NCBI RefSeq assembly: GCF_000527135.1
Contig: NZ_AZUP01000001.1
Location: 558,001-622,000, forward strand
Source: Methyloversatilis discipulorum
GTDB taxonomy: Bacteria; Pseudomonadota; Gammaproteobacteria; Burkholderiales; Rhodocyclaceae
Direction: 5' to 3'
DNA: 64,000 nt
The position numbers were made by a program, and so were the translations under genes. Each line of letters starts with the position of its first letter. Position 1 is the stretch's first letter. The notes under the pieces were generated by a model. The model was given only the letters and a program-made list of their open reading frames with translations, made no database searches and was not told the origin of the DNA. Below are positions 6,837 through 16,713 of the stretch, piece after piece.

Positions 6837-8218
6837 GCGCCACCTTCCTTCTTTGCGGGTTGGGTGCCGAGCAGCGTCGCCGCGCCGCCGGTGGGCGCAG
6901 GGTCGTAGCTGTCGGATGGTTTCTCGGCCATGTAGCGCAGCACACTTATATATGCGGCGATCAGCAGCACGTAGGTGATCAGGTAACCGGCCAGCGTGAT
7001 CGCGATGTGCGGCGCCGGCGTCGTCGAGGCGGCGTCGGCCGTCCGGATCAGGCCGTGCACGATCCAGGGTTGGCGACCGATCTCAGTCACGTACCAGCCG
7101 GCGACCGTGGCGATCCAGCCGGAAAAGGTCATCGCGGCGATGCTGACCATGAGCCATCGCGGCGCGTGTTCGGGCTGCCAGCCCTGGCGGCGCAGCAGCC
7201 ACCAGCCTGCCCAGCTCACCAGCAGCATCAGCGTGCCGATCGCGACCATGATGCGGAAGCCGAAGAACAGCGGCTTGACCGGCGGGTGCGCCTCGAACTC
7301 ATTGAGGCCCCTCAGTTCGCCGTCCCATTCATGGGTCAGGATGAGGGACGCCATCTTCGGAATGCCGATGGCCATGTCGTTGCGTCGCTCGGTCTCGTTG
7401 GGCAGCGCGAACAGCAGCAGCGGTGCGCCCTTCTCGGTCTCCCACACCCCTTCGATCGCGGCGATCTTCTGCGGTTGATGCTGCAGCGTGTTCAGGCCGT
7501 GCATGTCACCGACCAGGATCTGTACCGGAATCAGCACCGCCGCCAGCGTGATCGCGGCGCGCAGCGCCAGCGGCGTCGAGGCGTTGGCCTTGCCGCGCAA
7601 TACCTGCCATGCGGACACGCCGGCGACCAGGAAGGCCATCGTGAGAAAGGAGGCCAGCAGCATGTGCGCGAAGCGGTAGGGGAAGGACGGGTTGAAGATG
7701 ATTTCCATCCAGCTCGTGACATGGAATTCGCCGTTGATGATTTCGTAACCGACCGGCGTCTGCATCCAGGAATTGAGCACGAGGATCCAGAACGCGCTCA
7801 TCGTCGTGCCGAAGGCGACCAGGAAAGTTGCAAGCATGTGCACGCGCTCGCTTACCCGTCCATGTCCGAACAGCATGACGCCGAGGAAGGTCGCTTCGAG
7901 GAAGAAGGCGGTCAGCACTTCGAAGCCGAGCAGCGGTCCGGCGATGTTGCCGACTTTCTCCATGAAGCCCGGCCAGTTGGTGCCGAACTGGAAGCTCATC
8001 GTGATGCCGCTGACCACGCCGAGCGCGAAGGTGAGCGCGAAGACCTTGGTCCAGAAGCGGTAGGCGGTCAGCCAGGGCCGGTGGCTGGTCTTCAGCCAGC
8101 GCCAGCGCATGAACAGCAGCATCCAGCCGAGCGAGATCGAGATCGTCGGGAACAGGATGTGGAAGGTGATGTTGGCGGCGAACTGGATGCGCGCCAGCAG
8201 GACGGGGTCAAGATCCAT
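6833..8218 (-). CDS. cydA: Cytochrome bd-type (cyanide-insensitive) quinol oxidase subunit I
   Basis: A 461-residue membrane subunit that carries the haems and the quinol site of a bd oxidase. His20 in FAANITFHILF corresponds to the haem b595 ligand, and a second conserved His lies in the FAHML segment about 165 residues later. The loop holding the GLNEF quinol-site motif is short, which marks the CIO type rather than the long-Q-loop E. coli CydA. The conserved GRQPW motif is present near the C-terminus. It starts nine bases after the stop of the regulator gene and overlaps cydB by ATGA. The enzyme would support respiration at low oxygen or when haem-copper oxidases are inhibited; which condition induces it cannot be read from the sequence. 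Confidence 0.95.
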   Translation of the reverse strand: MDLDPVLLARIQFAANITFHILFPTISISLGWMLLFMRWRWLKTSHRPWLTAYRFWTKVFALTFALGVVSGITMSFQFGTNWPGFMEKVGNIAGPLLGFEVLTAFFLEATFLGVMLFGHGRVSERVHMLATFLVAFGTTMSAFWILVLNSWMQTPVGYEIINGEFHVTSWMEIIFNPSFPYRFAHMLLASFLTMAFLVAGVSAWQVLRGKANASTPLALRAAITLAAVLIPVQILVGDMHGLNTLQHQPQKIAAIEGVWETEKGAPLLLFALPNETERRNDMAIGIPKMASLILTHEWDGELRGLNEFEAHPPVKPLFFGFRIMVAIGTLMLLVSWAGWWLLRRQGWQPEHAPRWLMVSIAAMTFSGWIATVAGWYVTEIGRQPWIVHGLIRTADAASTTPAPHIAITLAGYLITYVLLIAAYISVLRYMAEKPSDSYDPAPTGGAATLLGTQPAKKEGGA

Positions 8219-8227
8219 CGGTGTGTC

Positions 8228-8773
8228 TCACTCCTTGCTGCCGGATTTGAGCTGGCCGGTCAGTTCCAGCAGTTTCTGGACTCTTGCGCCCATCCGCATC
8301 AGCTTGGCCAATGTCTGGGCGTCGAGTCTCTGTACGTCGTCGAACCAGTTGCTCATCAGTTCGATCAGGTCGTGCATGCCCTTCATGCGCTCCTGGGCGA
8401 CCCTGTCTTCCTCGCAGCTCGGTGTTTCGAGCAGCGCGCTGCGCAGCATCGACAGGGTCGGTTCCATCTCGCGCCGTCGGCGCTCCTCCGCCAACGTGCG
8501 GAAGATTTCCCAGGCGTCGCTCGGTGCCTCGAAATACTCGCGGCGGTCGCCCGCCACGTGCTTGAGCTTCACCAGCCGCCAGGACTGCAACTCCTTCAGC
8601 CCCATGCTGACGTTCGATCGCGAATAGGACAGCGTCTCGGCGATCTCGTCGGCGCACAGCGGCTTCGGCGACACGAAGATGAGCGCGTAGATCTGGCCAA
8701 CCGTGCGGTTGATGCCCCAGCGGCTGCCCATCTCGCCGAAGTGCGCAACGAAGCTATGTACCAGCGGTGTCAT
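8228..8773 (-). CDS. GbsR/MarR-family transcriptional regulator
   Basis: About 181 residues. The N-terminal region contains HFGEMGSRWGINRTVGQIYALIF, a hallmark of GbsR-type regulators, followed by a winged-helix domain (about 30-100) with SYSRSNVSMGLKEL as the recognition helix region. The C-terminal half is helical and probably dimerises. The ATG at 8773 is chosen because GbsR relatives begin near the TPLVHSF stretch; an in-frame TTG at 8791 would add six residues. The gene is first in an operon with cydA and cydB, so it most likely controls the oxidase and itself. A palindrome about 50-75 bases upstream is the obvious operator candidate. The signal it senses is unknown. Confidence 0.88.
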   Translation of the reverse strand: MTPLVHSFVAHFGEMGSRWGINRTVGQIYALIFVSPKPLCADEIAETLSYSRSNVSMGLKELQSWRLVKLKHVAGDRREYFEAPSDAWEIFRTLAEERRRREMEPTLSMLRSALLETPSCEEDRVAQERMKGMHDLIELMSNWFDDVQRLDAQTLAKLMRMGARVQKLLELTGQLKSGSKE

Positions 8774-8821
8774 GGTCTTCGGACTTTTCAAGTGCTATCT
8801 GAATGGTCGTTAATATAAATC

Positions 8822-8851
8822 AAATTTCAGAAAATACTGAAATTTCGGAAA
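8822..8851. promoter_or_regulatory. Palindromic operator candidate upstream of the regulator-cydAB operon
   Basis: AAATTTCAG (8822-8830) and CTGAAATTT (8837-8845) form a perfect 9-bp dyad with a 6-base centre. The half-site core recurs as two direct copies, TTTCAGAAA (8825-8833) and TTTCGGAAA (8843-8851), spaced 18 bases apart. The block is strongly AT-rich against the GC-rich background and sits in the promoter region of the GbsR-type gene, consistent with autoregulation. Confidence 0.6.
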
Positions 8852-9045
8852 GATCTGATCGTGACTCTGGCCACGGACCGGTCGTGCGTGAAGGCGGCTG
8901 GCGTCGATCCGTGATCGTGGGCAGTGTCGGCCTCCGCCCGCGCGCCGGCGTTGCGGTGCAGCACGCAGGCAGACGGGGCGCGCCGGTATTGGTACAATCT
9001 CAGGTTGTCCTTCCGTTTCCCTAGCCGCCTTTACCGGAGATACCC

Positions 9046-9471
9046 ATGGCCGCAGAACGTACCCTTTCGATCATCAAGCCCGACGCCGTTGCCAAGAACG
9101 TGATCGGCAAGATCTACCAGCGTTTCGAAGACGCCGGCCTGAAGATCGTCGCTTCCCGCATGACCCAGCTGTCGCGCGCCGAAGCCGAAGGCTTCTACGC
9201 CGTGCACCGCGAGCGTCCTTTCTTCAAGGATCTGGTCGATTTCATGATTTCCGGCCCGGTGATGATCCAGGTGCTGGAAGGCGAGGGCGCCATCCTGAAG
9301 AACCGCGACCTGATGGGCGCCACCGATCCGAAGAAGGCTGCGCCGGGCACCATCCGCGCCGATTTCGCCGACTCGATCGACGCCAACGCCGTGCACGGTT
9401 CGGATGCTCCGGAAACCGCCGCCGTCGAGATCGCCTACTTCTTCCCGGCGCTGAACGTTTACTCGCGCTGA
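9046..9471 (+). CDS. ndk: Nucleoside diphosphate kinase
   Basis: A 141-residue enzyme of the usual length that transfers the gamma-phosphate of NTPs to NDPs and so balances the nucleotide pools. The catalytic histidine is His117 within the NAVHGSDA signature, and the N-terminal [12 protein letters not shown] is conserved. The start is preceded by ACCGGAG. A TACAAT at 8993-8998 is a plausible -10 element. It heads the core run ndk-rlmN-pilW-rodZ-ispG-hisS, an order conserved in Betaproteobacteria. Confidence 0.98.
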   Translation: MAAERTLSIIKPDAVAKNVIGKIYQRFEDAGLKIVASRMTQLSRAEAEGFYAVHRERPFFKDLVDFMISGPVMIQVLEGEGAILKNRDLMGATDPKKAAPGTIRADFADSIDANAVHGSDAPETAAVEIAYFFPALNVYSR

Positions 9472-9481
9472 GAGCACACGA

Positions 9482-10591
9482 GTGACCCGCACCAACCTGC
9501 TGCAATTCGACGCCGAGGGCTTCGCCGACTTCTTCACGAGTCTGGGCGAGAAGCCCTTCCGCGCGCGGCAGGTGATGCGGTGGATACACCGCAATGGCGA
9601 AGGCGATTTCGACGCGATGAGCGATGTCGCCAAGTCCTTGCGTGCCAAGCTGGCGGACATTGCCTGCGTCGAGGCCCCGGTGCCGGTGCGTGACAGCACC
9701 AGTACCGACGGCACGCGCAAATGGCTGATCGATGTCGGTGCCGGCAATGCGGTGGAAACCGTGTTCATTCCGGAAGAGCGTCGCGGCACGCTGTGCATTT
9801 CGACGCAGGCCGGTTGCGCGCTGGACTGCGCTTTCTGCTCGACCGGCAAGCAGGGTTTCAACCGCAATCTCGAAGTGTCGGAAATCATCGGCCAGCTCTG
9901 GCTCGCCAACCGTGCGCTTGGCGCCGTGCGTGGCGGCGAGAACGACGGTGAGCGCGTGATTTCCAACGTCGTCATGATGGGCATGGGCGAGCCGCTGGCC
10001 AATTTCGACGCCACGGTGGCCGCGCTCAAGCTGATGCTGGACGACAATGCCTACGGCCTGTCGCGCCGTCGTGTGACGGTGTCGACCTCGGGCATCGTGC
10101 CGGCGATGGATCGCCTGCGCGACGCCTGCCCGGTGGCGCTGGCAGTGTCGCTGCACGCACCGAACGATGCGCTGCGCGACGAGCTGGTGCCGATCAACAA
10201 GAAGTACCCGCTGCGCGAGCTGCTGGCCGCCTGCCTGCGTTATCTCGATCGCGCGCCGCGCGATTTCATCACCTTTGAGTACGTCATGCTCGACGGTGTG
10301 AACGACAGTGACGATCATGCGCGCCAGCTGGTGGATATCGCCCGCCAGGTGCCGTGCAAGTACAACCTGATACCGTTCAACCCGTTCCCGCAGGCGCCTT
10401 TCGGGCGTTCGTCGAAGGAGCGCATCCGCCGCTTTTCCGAAATCCTGATGGCCGAAGGCATCGTCACCACGACGCGCAAGACGCGCGGTGACGACGTCGA
10501 TGCCGCATGCGGCCAGCTCGCCGGCCAGGTGCTCGACCGCACCCGGCGCACCCGCAAGACCATTCCGATCCAGGAGGTTCCCGCACGGTGA
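9482..10591 (+). CDS. rlmN: 23S rRNA (A2503)/tRNA (A37) C2-methyltransferase, radical SAM
   Basis: A 369-residue radical SAM enzyme that methylates C2 of A2503 in 23S rRNA and A37 of some tRNAs. The iron-sulphur motif is C112-x3-C116-x2-C119. The C-terminal catalytic cysteine is Cys343 in the DVDAACGQL segment; Cys338-type mechanism residues of the family are thus present. It starts with GTG ten bases after ndk and its stop overlaps the pilW start (GTGA), consistent with coupled translation. Methylation at A2503 improves decoding fidelity in other bacteria. Confidence 0.97.
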   Translation: MTRTNLLQFDAEGFADFFTSLGEKPFRARQVMRWIHRNGEGDFDAMSDVAKSLRAKLADIACVEAPVPVRDSTSTDGTRKWLIDVGAGNAVETVFIPEERRGTLCISTQAGCALDCAFCSTGKQGFNRNLEVSEIIGQLWLANRALGAVRGGENDGERVISNVVMMGMGEPLANFDATVAALKLMLDDNAYGLSRRRVTVSTSGIVPAMDRLRDACPVALAVSLHAPNDALRDELVPINKKYPLRELLAACLRYLDRAPRDFITFEYVMLDGVNDSDDHARQLVDIARQVPCKYNLIPFNPFPQAPFGRSSKERIRRFSEILMAEGIVTTTRKTRGDDVDAACGQLAGQVLDRTRRTRKTIPIQEVPAR

Positions 10592-11418
10592 AAAGATTGA
10601 TTGCAGGCGCGGCCGCCGCGCTGTCCGCGGTATGGCTGTTGGCCGGGTGCGCCGGTGGCCAGACGGCCCGGCCGGGCACCGCCGCACCGAACGCCCCGTC
10701 TACGCCGGCGTCCGACTACCGGCCGGTCGAGAACATCGTTACCGGCGCCGCCCGCACCCGCGCCAAATCGCACACCGAGCTCGGTCTGGCTTATCTGGAG
10801 GCGGGCAATGTCGCGGTGGCGCTGGACGAAGGCCGGCAGGCCTTGCGCGACGATTCGTCCTACGGCCCCGCCTACAATCTGATGGGTCTTGCCCACATGT
10901 ACCTGCAGGAGCGTCCGCAGGCGCGGGAGAACTTCGAAAAGGCATTGCGCCTGTCGCCCAGCGACCCGGACATCAACAACAATTTCGGCTGGTTCCTGTG
11001 CCAGAGCGGTGAGCACGCACGTGCGATGGAACTGTTCAATACGGCGATCAAGAACCCGCTTTATGCGCACCCGACCCGCCCCTACACGAATGCCGGTCTG
11101 TGTGCGATGGAGGCGGGCGATCTGGCCGGGGCCGAGGTGAATTTCCTGCGTGCGATCAACGCCGATCCGGACAACCTGCAGGCGCTCTACAACCTCGCGG
11201 CCCTGTTCTATCGCCGGGCGAACTTCTACGAGGCGCGCAAGTATCTGAGCGACTTCCACGCCAAGACCGACCCGGTGGCGGAAAGTCTCTGGCTGGCCGT
11301 GCGTATCGAACGCAAGCTCGGTGACAAGGCGTCGGAATCGGGGTTTGCCGGTCAGTTGCGCCGCCGCTTTGCCGGTACGCCGCAGCACCAGGCGCTGATG
11401 CAGGGGAACTACGACTGA
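10588..11418 (+). CDS. pilW: Type IV pilus biogenesis lipoprotein PilW/PilF
   Basis: A 276-residue outer-membrane lipoprotein pilotin that helps assemble the PilQ secretin. The signal peptide ends in LLAGC with Cys21 as the lipidated residue, and TPR repeats fill about residues 60-240. The GTG start at 10588 has AGGAGG ten bases upstream inside the rlmN end, and the preceding TGA overlaps it. The position between rlmN and rodZ matches the classic rlmN-pilF-rodZ-ispG order. It would serve the type IV pilus and possibly the secretin at the left edge of this window. Confidence 0.93.
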   Translation: MKRLIAGAAAALSAVWLLAGCAGGQTARPGTAAPNAPSTPASDYRPVENIVTGAARTRAKSHTELGLAYLEAGNVAVALDEGRQALRDDSSYGPAYNLMGLAHMYLQERPQARENFEKALRLSPSDPDINNNFGWFLCQSGEHARAMELFNTAIKNPLYAHPTRPYTNAGLCAMEAGDLAGAEVNFLRAINADPDNLQALYNLAALFYRRANFYEARKYLSDFHAKTDPVAESLWLAVRIERKLGDKASESGFAGQLRRRFAGTPQHQALMQGNYD

Positions 11419-12287
11419 TGACGGTCGATAACGCAGTGCAGGAGTCATCTTTGCAGCAGTCGGTCGGGGCGCAGCTCCGGCGCGCGCGCGAATCGCGTGG
11501 CATGACCGTCGAAGGGGTGGGCGCCGCGATCAAGCTGGCTGCGCGCCAGGTCGAGGCCATCGAAGCCGACGCCTACGCGGAGCTGATGAATCCGACCTAC
11601 GCCCGTGGCTTCATCCGCAACTACGCGGCCCTGATCGGCCTCGATCCGAAAGCGTTGCTGGTGCAGCTCGACCAGCAGCAGGTCCGGGCGACGCCGCTGC
11701 TGGTCGAACAGGCCGATGTCGGTGTCGCGATGCCGGTGCAGTCTTCGCGCCGCAAGTGGTTGCTGCCGCTGTTCGCACTCAGCGTGCCGGTCGTCGTGGC
11801 GATCGCGCTCTATCTGTGGTCCGAGTTCTGGACCGCGCCGCCCGGTGAGTCAGTGCAGGTGGAGCAGGAAGCGGTGATGCCGCCGGTGGACGCCGTGGCC
11901 GAGCCCGAGAACGAGACCGAGCCGGCGACCCCGAGCGCGGATGCGCAGGCGGCCGATGCGGTCGCGACCGAGGCGACGCTCGCGGCAGCCTTGCCCGAGG
12001 CTTCCCCGCCGCCGCCGGCCGAAACCGCCAGTGCGCCGCCGGTGGCGGGGCAGCGGCAGCTTGCATTCACCTTCACGGCCGACTCCTGGGTCGAGATCCG
12101 CGACGCGCAGGATCGGATTGTCCTGTCCGAACTCAATCGCGCCGGCAGTTCGCGCAGTGTCGGTGTGGTGTTCCCGGTATCGCTGGTGATCGGCAATGCG
12201 AAATCGGTCCGTCTGAGCGTCGACGGCACGCCGCACGATCTGGCGCCGGCGACCAAGGTCGATGTCGCCCGTCTGAGGCTCGAATGA
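11418..12287 (+). CDS. rodZ: Cell-shape protein RodZ
   Basis: A 289-residue bitopic membrane protein that links MreB to the cell-wall elongation machinery. The cytoplasmic N-terminus has a RodZ-type HTH domain (about 12-80), then a single membrane helix (about 114-134, after RRKWLLPL), an Ala/Pro/Glu-rich periplasmic linker (about 140-210) and a C-terminal DUF4115 beta domain (about 215-288). The start overlaps the pilW stop by one base, and the end overlaps ispG by four. Confidence 0.93.
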   Translation: MTVDNAVQESSLQQSVGAQLRRARESRGMTVEGVGAAIKLAARQVEAIEADAYAELMNPTYARGFIRNYAALIGLDPKALLVQLDQQQVRATPLLVEQADVGVAMPVQSSRRKWLLPLFALSVPVVVAIALYLWSEFWTAPPGESVQVEQEAVMPPVDAVAEPENETEPATPSADAQAADAVATEATLAAALPEASPPPPAETASAPPVAGQRQLAFTFTADSWVEIRDAQDRIVLSELNRAGSSRSVGVVFPVSLVIGNAKSVRLSVDGTPHDLAPATKVDVARLRLE

Positions 12288-13540
12288 TGAGTGAACTGTC
12301 CTCTGCCATTTCCCGTCGTGCGACGCGCACCGTGCGCGTCGGCGGCGTCGTGATCGGATCGGCTGCACCGGTGGTGGTGCAGTCGATGACCAACACCGAT
12401 ACCGAAGATCACATCTCGACCGCGATCCAGGTCGCTCAACTGGCGCGCGCTGGCTCGGAGATCGTGCGCATCACCGTGAACACGATGGAAGCCGCGGCCG
12501 CGGTGCCCAAGGTGCGCGAGCAGCTGCTGAAGATGAACGTCGACGTGCCGCTGGTCGGCGACTTTCATTTCAACGGCCACAAGCTGCTGCGCGAACACCC
12601 GGTCTGCGCCGAGGTGCTCGACAAGCTGCGCATCAACCCTGGCAATGTCGGCAAGGGCAGCAAGCGCGACGAGCAGTACGCCGCACTGATCGACGTCGCC
12701 TGCCGCTACGACAAGCCGGTGCGCATCGGCGTGAACTGGGGCAGCCTGGACCAGGCGCTGCTCGCCCGCGTGATGGATGAAAACGCGCGTCGGCCGCAGC
12801 CCAAGGATGCGGTCGAAGTGATGCGCGAAGCCATGGTTACCTCGGCACTGGAAAGTGCGGCGCAGGCGGTTGAGTGGGGGCTGTCGCCGGAGAAGATCAT
12901 CCTGTCCTGCAAGGTGAGCGGTGTGCAGGACCTGATCGCCATCTATTCCGAACTGGCCAAGCGCTGCGACTACCCGCTGCACCTGGGCCTGACCGAAGCG
13001 GGCATGGGTTCCAAGGGCATCGTCGCGTCGACCGCGGCGATGTCGGTGCTGCTGCAGCAGGGCATCGGCGACACCATTCGGGTGTCGCTGACGCCGGAGC
13101 CGAACGGCGACCGCACGAAGGAAGTGATCGTTGCCCAGGAAATGCTGCAGACCATGGGGTTGCGTGCGTTCACGCCCATGGTTGCCGCCTGTCCCGGCTG
13201 CGGTCGCACGACCTCGACCTTCTTCCAGGAACTGGCCGCCGACATCCAGACCTATGTACGCGACAAGATGCCGGAGTGGAAGACGCATTACGACGGCGTC
13301 GAACGCATGACGCTGGCCGTCATGGGCTGTGTCGTGAACGGGCCGGGCGAGAGCAAGCACGCCAACATCGGCATTTCGCTGCCGGGCACCGGCGAAACGC
13401 CGGTCGCGCCGGTGTTCGAGGACGGCGAGAAGACCGTCACGCTGAAGGGCGACAACATCGCGGCGGAGTTCCGCGGCATCGTCGATGCCTACGTAGCCCG
13501 CACCTACACCAAGAAGATCGCCGGCAGCACCGGCGCCTGA
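12284..13540 (+). CDS. ispG: 4-hydroxy-3-methylbut-2-enyl diphosphate synthase (flavodoxin/ferredoxin)
   Basis: A 418-residue [4Fe-4S] enzyme of the MEP isoprenoid pathway that converts MEcPP to HMBPP. Cysteines of the cluster are visible in CPGCGRT and in CVVNGPGE near the C-terminus. The N-terminal TIM barrel starts near residue 20 ([11 protein letters not shown]). The length is typical of the proteobacterial two-domain form. Two adjacent ATG codons (12284 and 12287) are possible starts; the first overlaps the rodZ stop as ATGA. Confidence 0.97.
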   Translation: MMSELSSAISRRATRTVRVGGVVIGSAAPVVVQSMTNTDTEDHISTAIQVAQLARAGSEIVRITVNTMEAAAAVPKVREQLLKMNVDVPLVGDFHFNGHKLLREHPVCAEVLDKLRINPGNVGKGSKRDEQYAALIDVACRYDKPVRIGVNWGSLDQALLARVMDENARRPQPKDAVEVMREAMVTSALESAAQAVEWGLSPEKIILSCKVSGVQDLIAIYSELAKRCDYPLHLGLTEAGMGSKGIVASTAAMSVLLQQGIGDTIRVSLTPEPNGDRTKEVIVAQEMLQTMGLRAFTPMVAACPGCGRTTSTFFQELAADIQTYVRDKMPEWKTHYDGVERMTLAVMGCVVNGPGESKHANIGISLPGTGETPVAPVFEDGEKTVTLKGDNIAAEFRGIVDAYVARTYTKKIAGSTGA

Positions 13541-13550
13541 ACGAAGAACA

Positions 13551-14849
13551 ATGAGCAAACTGCAAGCCGTTCGCGGCATGAACGACATCCTGCCGGACGA
13601 GGCGGAACGCTGGGAAGCATTCGAAATCATCGTGCGCGACTGGCTGCGCGGCTACGGCTACCGGCCGATCCGCATGCCGCTGCTCGAGCACACGCCGCTG
13701 TTCAAGCGCGCCATCGGTGAAGTGACCGACATCGTCGAGAAGGAAATGTATTCCTTCGAGGACGCGCTCAATGGCGAGAACCTGACGCTGCGCCCCGAGG
13801 GCACGGCCTCCTGCGTGCGCGCGGTGACCGAGCACAACCTGCTGTACGACAGCCCGCGCAAGCTCTGGTACATGGGTCCGATGTTCCGCCACGAGCGTCC
13901 GCAGAAGGGCCGCTACCGGCAGTTCCATCAGGTCGGTGTGGAAGCGCTGGGCTATGCCGGGCCGGACATCGACGCCGAACTGATCATCATGTGCCAGCGC
14001 CTGTGGGACGACCTGGACCTGATGGGCATCAAGCTCGAAATCAACTCGCTCGGTTCGCCGGAAGAACGACTGAAGCACCGCGCCGAACTGATCGCCTATT
14101 TCGAGGCACATCAGGCGCAGCTCGACGAGGACGCGAAGCGCCGGCTGCACAGCAATCCGCTGCGCATCCTCGATACCAAGAACCCGGCCATGCAGGCGCT
14201 GGTCGAAGCGGCGCCCAAGTTGTCCGACTACCTGGGTGAGGAATCGCTGGCACATTTCACCGCGATACAGGACACGCTGCGCGCGGCCAACATCCCGTTC
14301 CGCATCAACCCGCGCCTAGTTCGCGGGCTGGATTACTACAACCTCACCGTGTTCGAGTGGGTGACCGATCAGCTCGGCGCCCAGGGCACGGTGTGTGCCG
14401 GCGGTCGCTACGACGGCCTGATCGCCCAGCTCGGCGGCAAGCCGGCGCCGGCCGCCGGTTTCGCCATGGGCATCGAGCGCCTGATGGCGCTGTGGGACGC
14501 GACGCAGGCCGACGCGCTGGTCGATCGGGTCGAGGTCTACATCGCGCACTCCGGCGCCGGCACCCAGGCGGCCGCCTTTACGCTGGCCGAGCGTCTGCGT
14601 GACGGCGGTTTCGCAACGCTGATGCACTGCGGCGGCGGCAGCTTCAAGTCGCAGATGAAGCGCGCTGATGCGTCCGGTGCCATGGTGGCACTCATCCTCG
14701 GCGAGGACGAGGTCGCTGCCGGCGAAGTGACCTTCAAGCCGCTGCGCGGTGGCGAGCAGATGCGCGTCAATCTCGACGACGTCGGCGAACATCTGGCTGC
14801 GATGCTGCTGGACGACTTCGTCAGCGACCGCGACGACACTTTCCAATAA
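13551..14849 (+). CDS. hisS: Histidyl-tRNA synthetase
   Basis: A 432-residue class II aminoacyl-tRNA synthetase. Motif 1 lies in the [11 protein letters not shown] region, motif 2 contains [17 protein letters not shown], and the histidine-specific motif LVRGLDYYN is present. Motif 3 carries the arginine in GFAMGIERL. The C-terminal anticodon-binding domain spans about 330-425. It follows ispG by ten bases in the conserved ispG-hisS pair. The related hisZ in this window lacks the synthetase role. Confidence 0.98.
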   Translation: MSKLQAVRGMNDILPDEAERWEAFEIIVRDWLRGYGYRPIRMPLLEHTPLFKRAIGEVTDIVEKEMYSFEDALNGENLTLRPEGTASCVRAVTEHNLLYDSPRKLWYMGPMFRHERPQKGRYRQFHQVGVEALGYAGPDIDAELIIMCQRLWDDLDLMGIKLEINSLGSPEERLKHRAELIAYFEAHQAQLDEDAKRRLHSNPLRILDTKNPAMQALVEAAPKLSDYLGEESLAHFTAIQDTLRAANIPFRINPRLVRGLDYYNLTVFEWVTDQLGAQGTVCAGGRYDGLIAQLGGKPAPAAGFAMGIERLMALWDATQADALVDRVEVYIAHSGAGTQAAAFTLAERLRDGGFATLMHCGGGSFKSQMKRADASGAMVALILGEDEVAAGEVTFKPLRGGEQMRVNLDDVGEHLAAMLLDDFVSDRDDTFQ

Positions 14850-14890
14850 CGAACTTTCAATAACCGGATTACCGGGCAGGAGCCGACACC

Positions 14891-15565
14891 ATGGCAGCAC
14901 TCGATCTGGAAGAACAGGAACAGCTCTCCGCCATCAAGGCGTGGTGGAACCAGTGGGGCAATGCGATCACCTGGGTGGTGATCGCCATTTCGGCTGCCAT
15001 CATCGGCCAGCAGGCCTGGAGCTGGTACAACCGTGACCAGTCGGTCAAGGCGAGTGCCGTGTTCGACACGCTGCAGGAGGCGGCACTGGCAGGCGACCTG
15101 AAGAAGACGCGCGAAGCGGCTGGAGAACTGACCGAACACTACGCCAGCAGCCCGTATGCGTCGCTGGGCGCACTGCTGTCGGCCAAGGTGCATGTCGAGA
15201 ACAGCGATACCAAGACGGCCCGCGCGCAGCTCGAATGGGTGAAGGACAAGGCGCCGGAGGACGTGCTGCGCGATCTGGCCCGCCTGCGCCTGGCCTACGT
15301 CTTGATCGAGGAGCAGGCGTTCGACGACGCCGCGAAGCTGCTCGACGGCAAGGCCGAGGCCTCGCTGGAGGCCCGCTTCCTCGAAGCACGTGGCGACCTG
15401 CACCTGATGCGCGACCAGCGTGACGAGGCGCGTGCCGCCTATCAGTCCGCGCTGACCAAGCTGGACGACATGATCAAGGCCGAAGGCGCGGCCGCTTCGC
15501 TGGCCCAGCAGGGCTACCGCAGCGTGATCGAAATCAAGCTGGACGCCGTGGGAGGCAAGCAGTGA
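14891..15565 (+). CDS. yfgM: YfgM-family membrane-anchored TPR protein
   Basis: A 224-residue inner-membrane protein with an N-terminal cytoplasmic stretch, one membrane helix (about 23-42, ending near SWYNRDQ) and a periplasmic TPR-like domain. In E. coli YfgM is an ancillary subunit of the Sec translocon working with PpiD in outer-membrane protein folding. It sits between hisS and bamB, as in most beta- and gammaproteobacteria, and overlaps bamB by four bases (GTGA). The start has CAGGAGCC upstream. Confidence 0.92.
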   Translation: MAALDLEEQEQLSAIKAWWNQWGNAITWVVIAISAAIIGQQAWSWYNRDQSVKASAVFDTLQEAALAGDLKKTREAAGELTEHYASSPYASLGALLSAKVHVENSDTKTARAQLEWVKDKAPEDVLRDLARLRLAYVLIEEQAFDDAAKLLDGKAEASLEARFLEARGDLHLMRDQRDEARAAYQSALTKLDDMIKAEGAAASLAQQGYRSVIEIKLDAVGGKQ

Positions 15566-16704
15566 AACGTGCTTCGGCCCTGCTGCTCGTCGCGGCGCTG
15601 AGCGGATGTTCGTCGCTGTCGCTGGACAGTCTGAATCCGTTCAGCGGCCCGTCCAAACCCAAGGTTCCGCCGCTGGGCGTGATCCAGCCGACGGCGCAGC
15701 TGGCCGAGGTATGGCGCTTCGGCGCCGGCAAGTCGGAAAATTTCGTGTTCGAACCGGCGGTGATCGGCGGGACGGTCTATGTCGCCTCGCGCGAAGGTTC
15801 GATCGCGCGCATCGACGACGGCCGGCAGATCTGGAAGATCGACGCCGGCAAGAATCTGTCGGGCGGCGTCGGCGCCAATGAGCGCATGCTGGTGGTCGGT
15901 ACCGAAAAGGGCGAAGTGCTCGCCTTTTCCGCCGACGGCAAGCCGATGTGGCAGGGCAGCGTCACGTCGGAAGTGCTCAGCGCGCCCGAAGTGTCGGACG
16001 ACATGGTGTTCGTGCGCAGCGCCGACAGCCGCATCCAGGCTTTTGCGGCCGCCGACGGTGCCCGCAAGTGGAACTACCAGCGCGCCAATCCGGCGCTGAC
16101 GCTACGCACCCACGCCGGACTGATCACGACGCCGTCGCTGGTGCTGGCCGGATTCCCCGGCGGCAAGCTGGTGGCGATCAATCGCACCAACGGTTCCGCA
16201 GTGTGGGAATCGAACGTCGCGCTGCCCAAGGGCTCGACTGAGCTGGAGCGCATCGCCGACGTGACCAGCCCGCCGGTGATCGCCGGCCGTGAAGTGTGTG
16301 CTGCCGCCTTCCAGGGACGCGTCGCCTGCTTCGAGCTGAGCAGCGGAACCACCGTCTGGACGCGCGACATTTCGAGCAGCGCCGGCATCGACATCGATGC
16401 ACAGAATCTCTACATCAGCGATGACAAGGGTGCCGTGCATGCGCTGGATCGCGCCACCGGCGCCAGCCTGTGGAAGCAGGACAAGCTGGCCGGCCGTTTC
16501 CCCGGCAAGCCGCTGGCACTTGAGGGATTTGTTGCGGTCAGCGATGTCGAAGGTATCGTGCACCTGCTGCAGCGCGAGAACGGCGCTTTTGCCGCCCGCC
16601 TGAATGGTGACGGCAGTGCCATCAACGCGGCGATGCAGCCTTACGGACGCGCATTCATCGCCCAGAGCCGCGCCGGCAGCGTGCGCGCGCTGTCGGCACG
16701 CTGA
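15562..16704 (+). CDS. bamB: Outer-membrane protein assembly factor BamB
   Basis: A 380-residue lipoprotein of the BAM complex, which inserts beta-barrels into the outer membrane. The signal peptide ends in LSGC (Cys16). The rest is an eight-bladed beta-propeller of PQQ-like repeats, visible as recurring W/V-ID-x(3-5)-G segments from about residue 55 to 378. It begins with GTG overlapping the yfgM stop and precedes der, the conserved arrangement. Confidence 0.95.
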   Translation: MKRASALLLVAALSGCSSLSLDSLNPFSGPSKPKVPPLGVIQPTAQLAEVWRFGAGKSENFVFEPAVIGGTVYVASREGSIARIDDGRQIWKIDAGKNLSGGVGANERMLVVGTEKGEVLAFSADGKPMWQGSVTSEVLSAPEVSDDMVFVRSADSRIQAFAAADGARKWNYQRANPALTLRTHAGLITTPSLVLAGFPGGKLVAINRTNGSAVWESNVALPKGSTELERIADVTSPPVIAGREVCAAAFQGRVACFELSSGTTVWTRDISSSAGIDIDAQNLYISDDKGAVHALDRATGASLWKQDKLAGRFPGKPLALEGFVAVSDVEGIVHLLQRENGAFAARLNGDGSAINAAMQPYGRAFIAQSRAGSVRALSAR

Positions 16705-16713
16705 GGAATTGAT

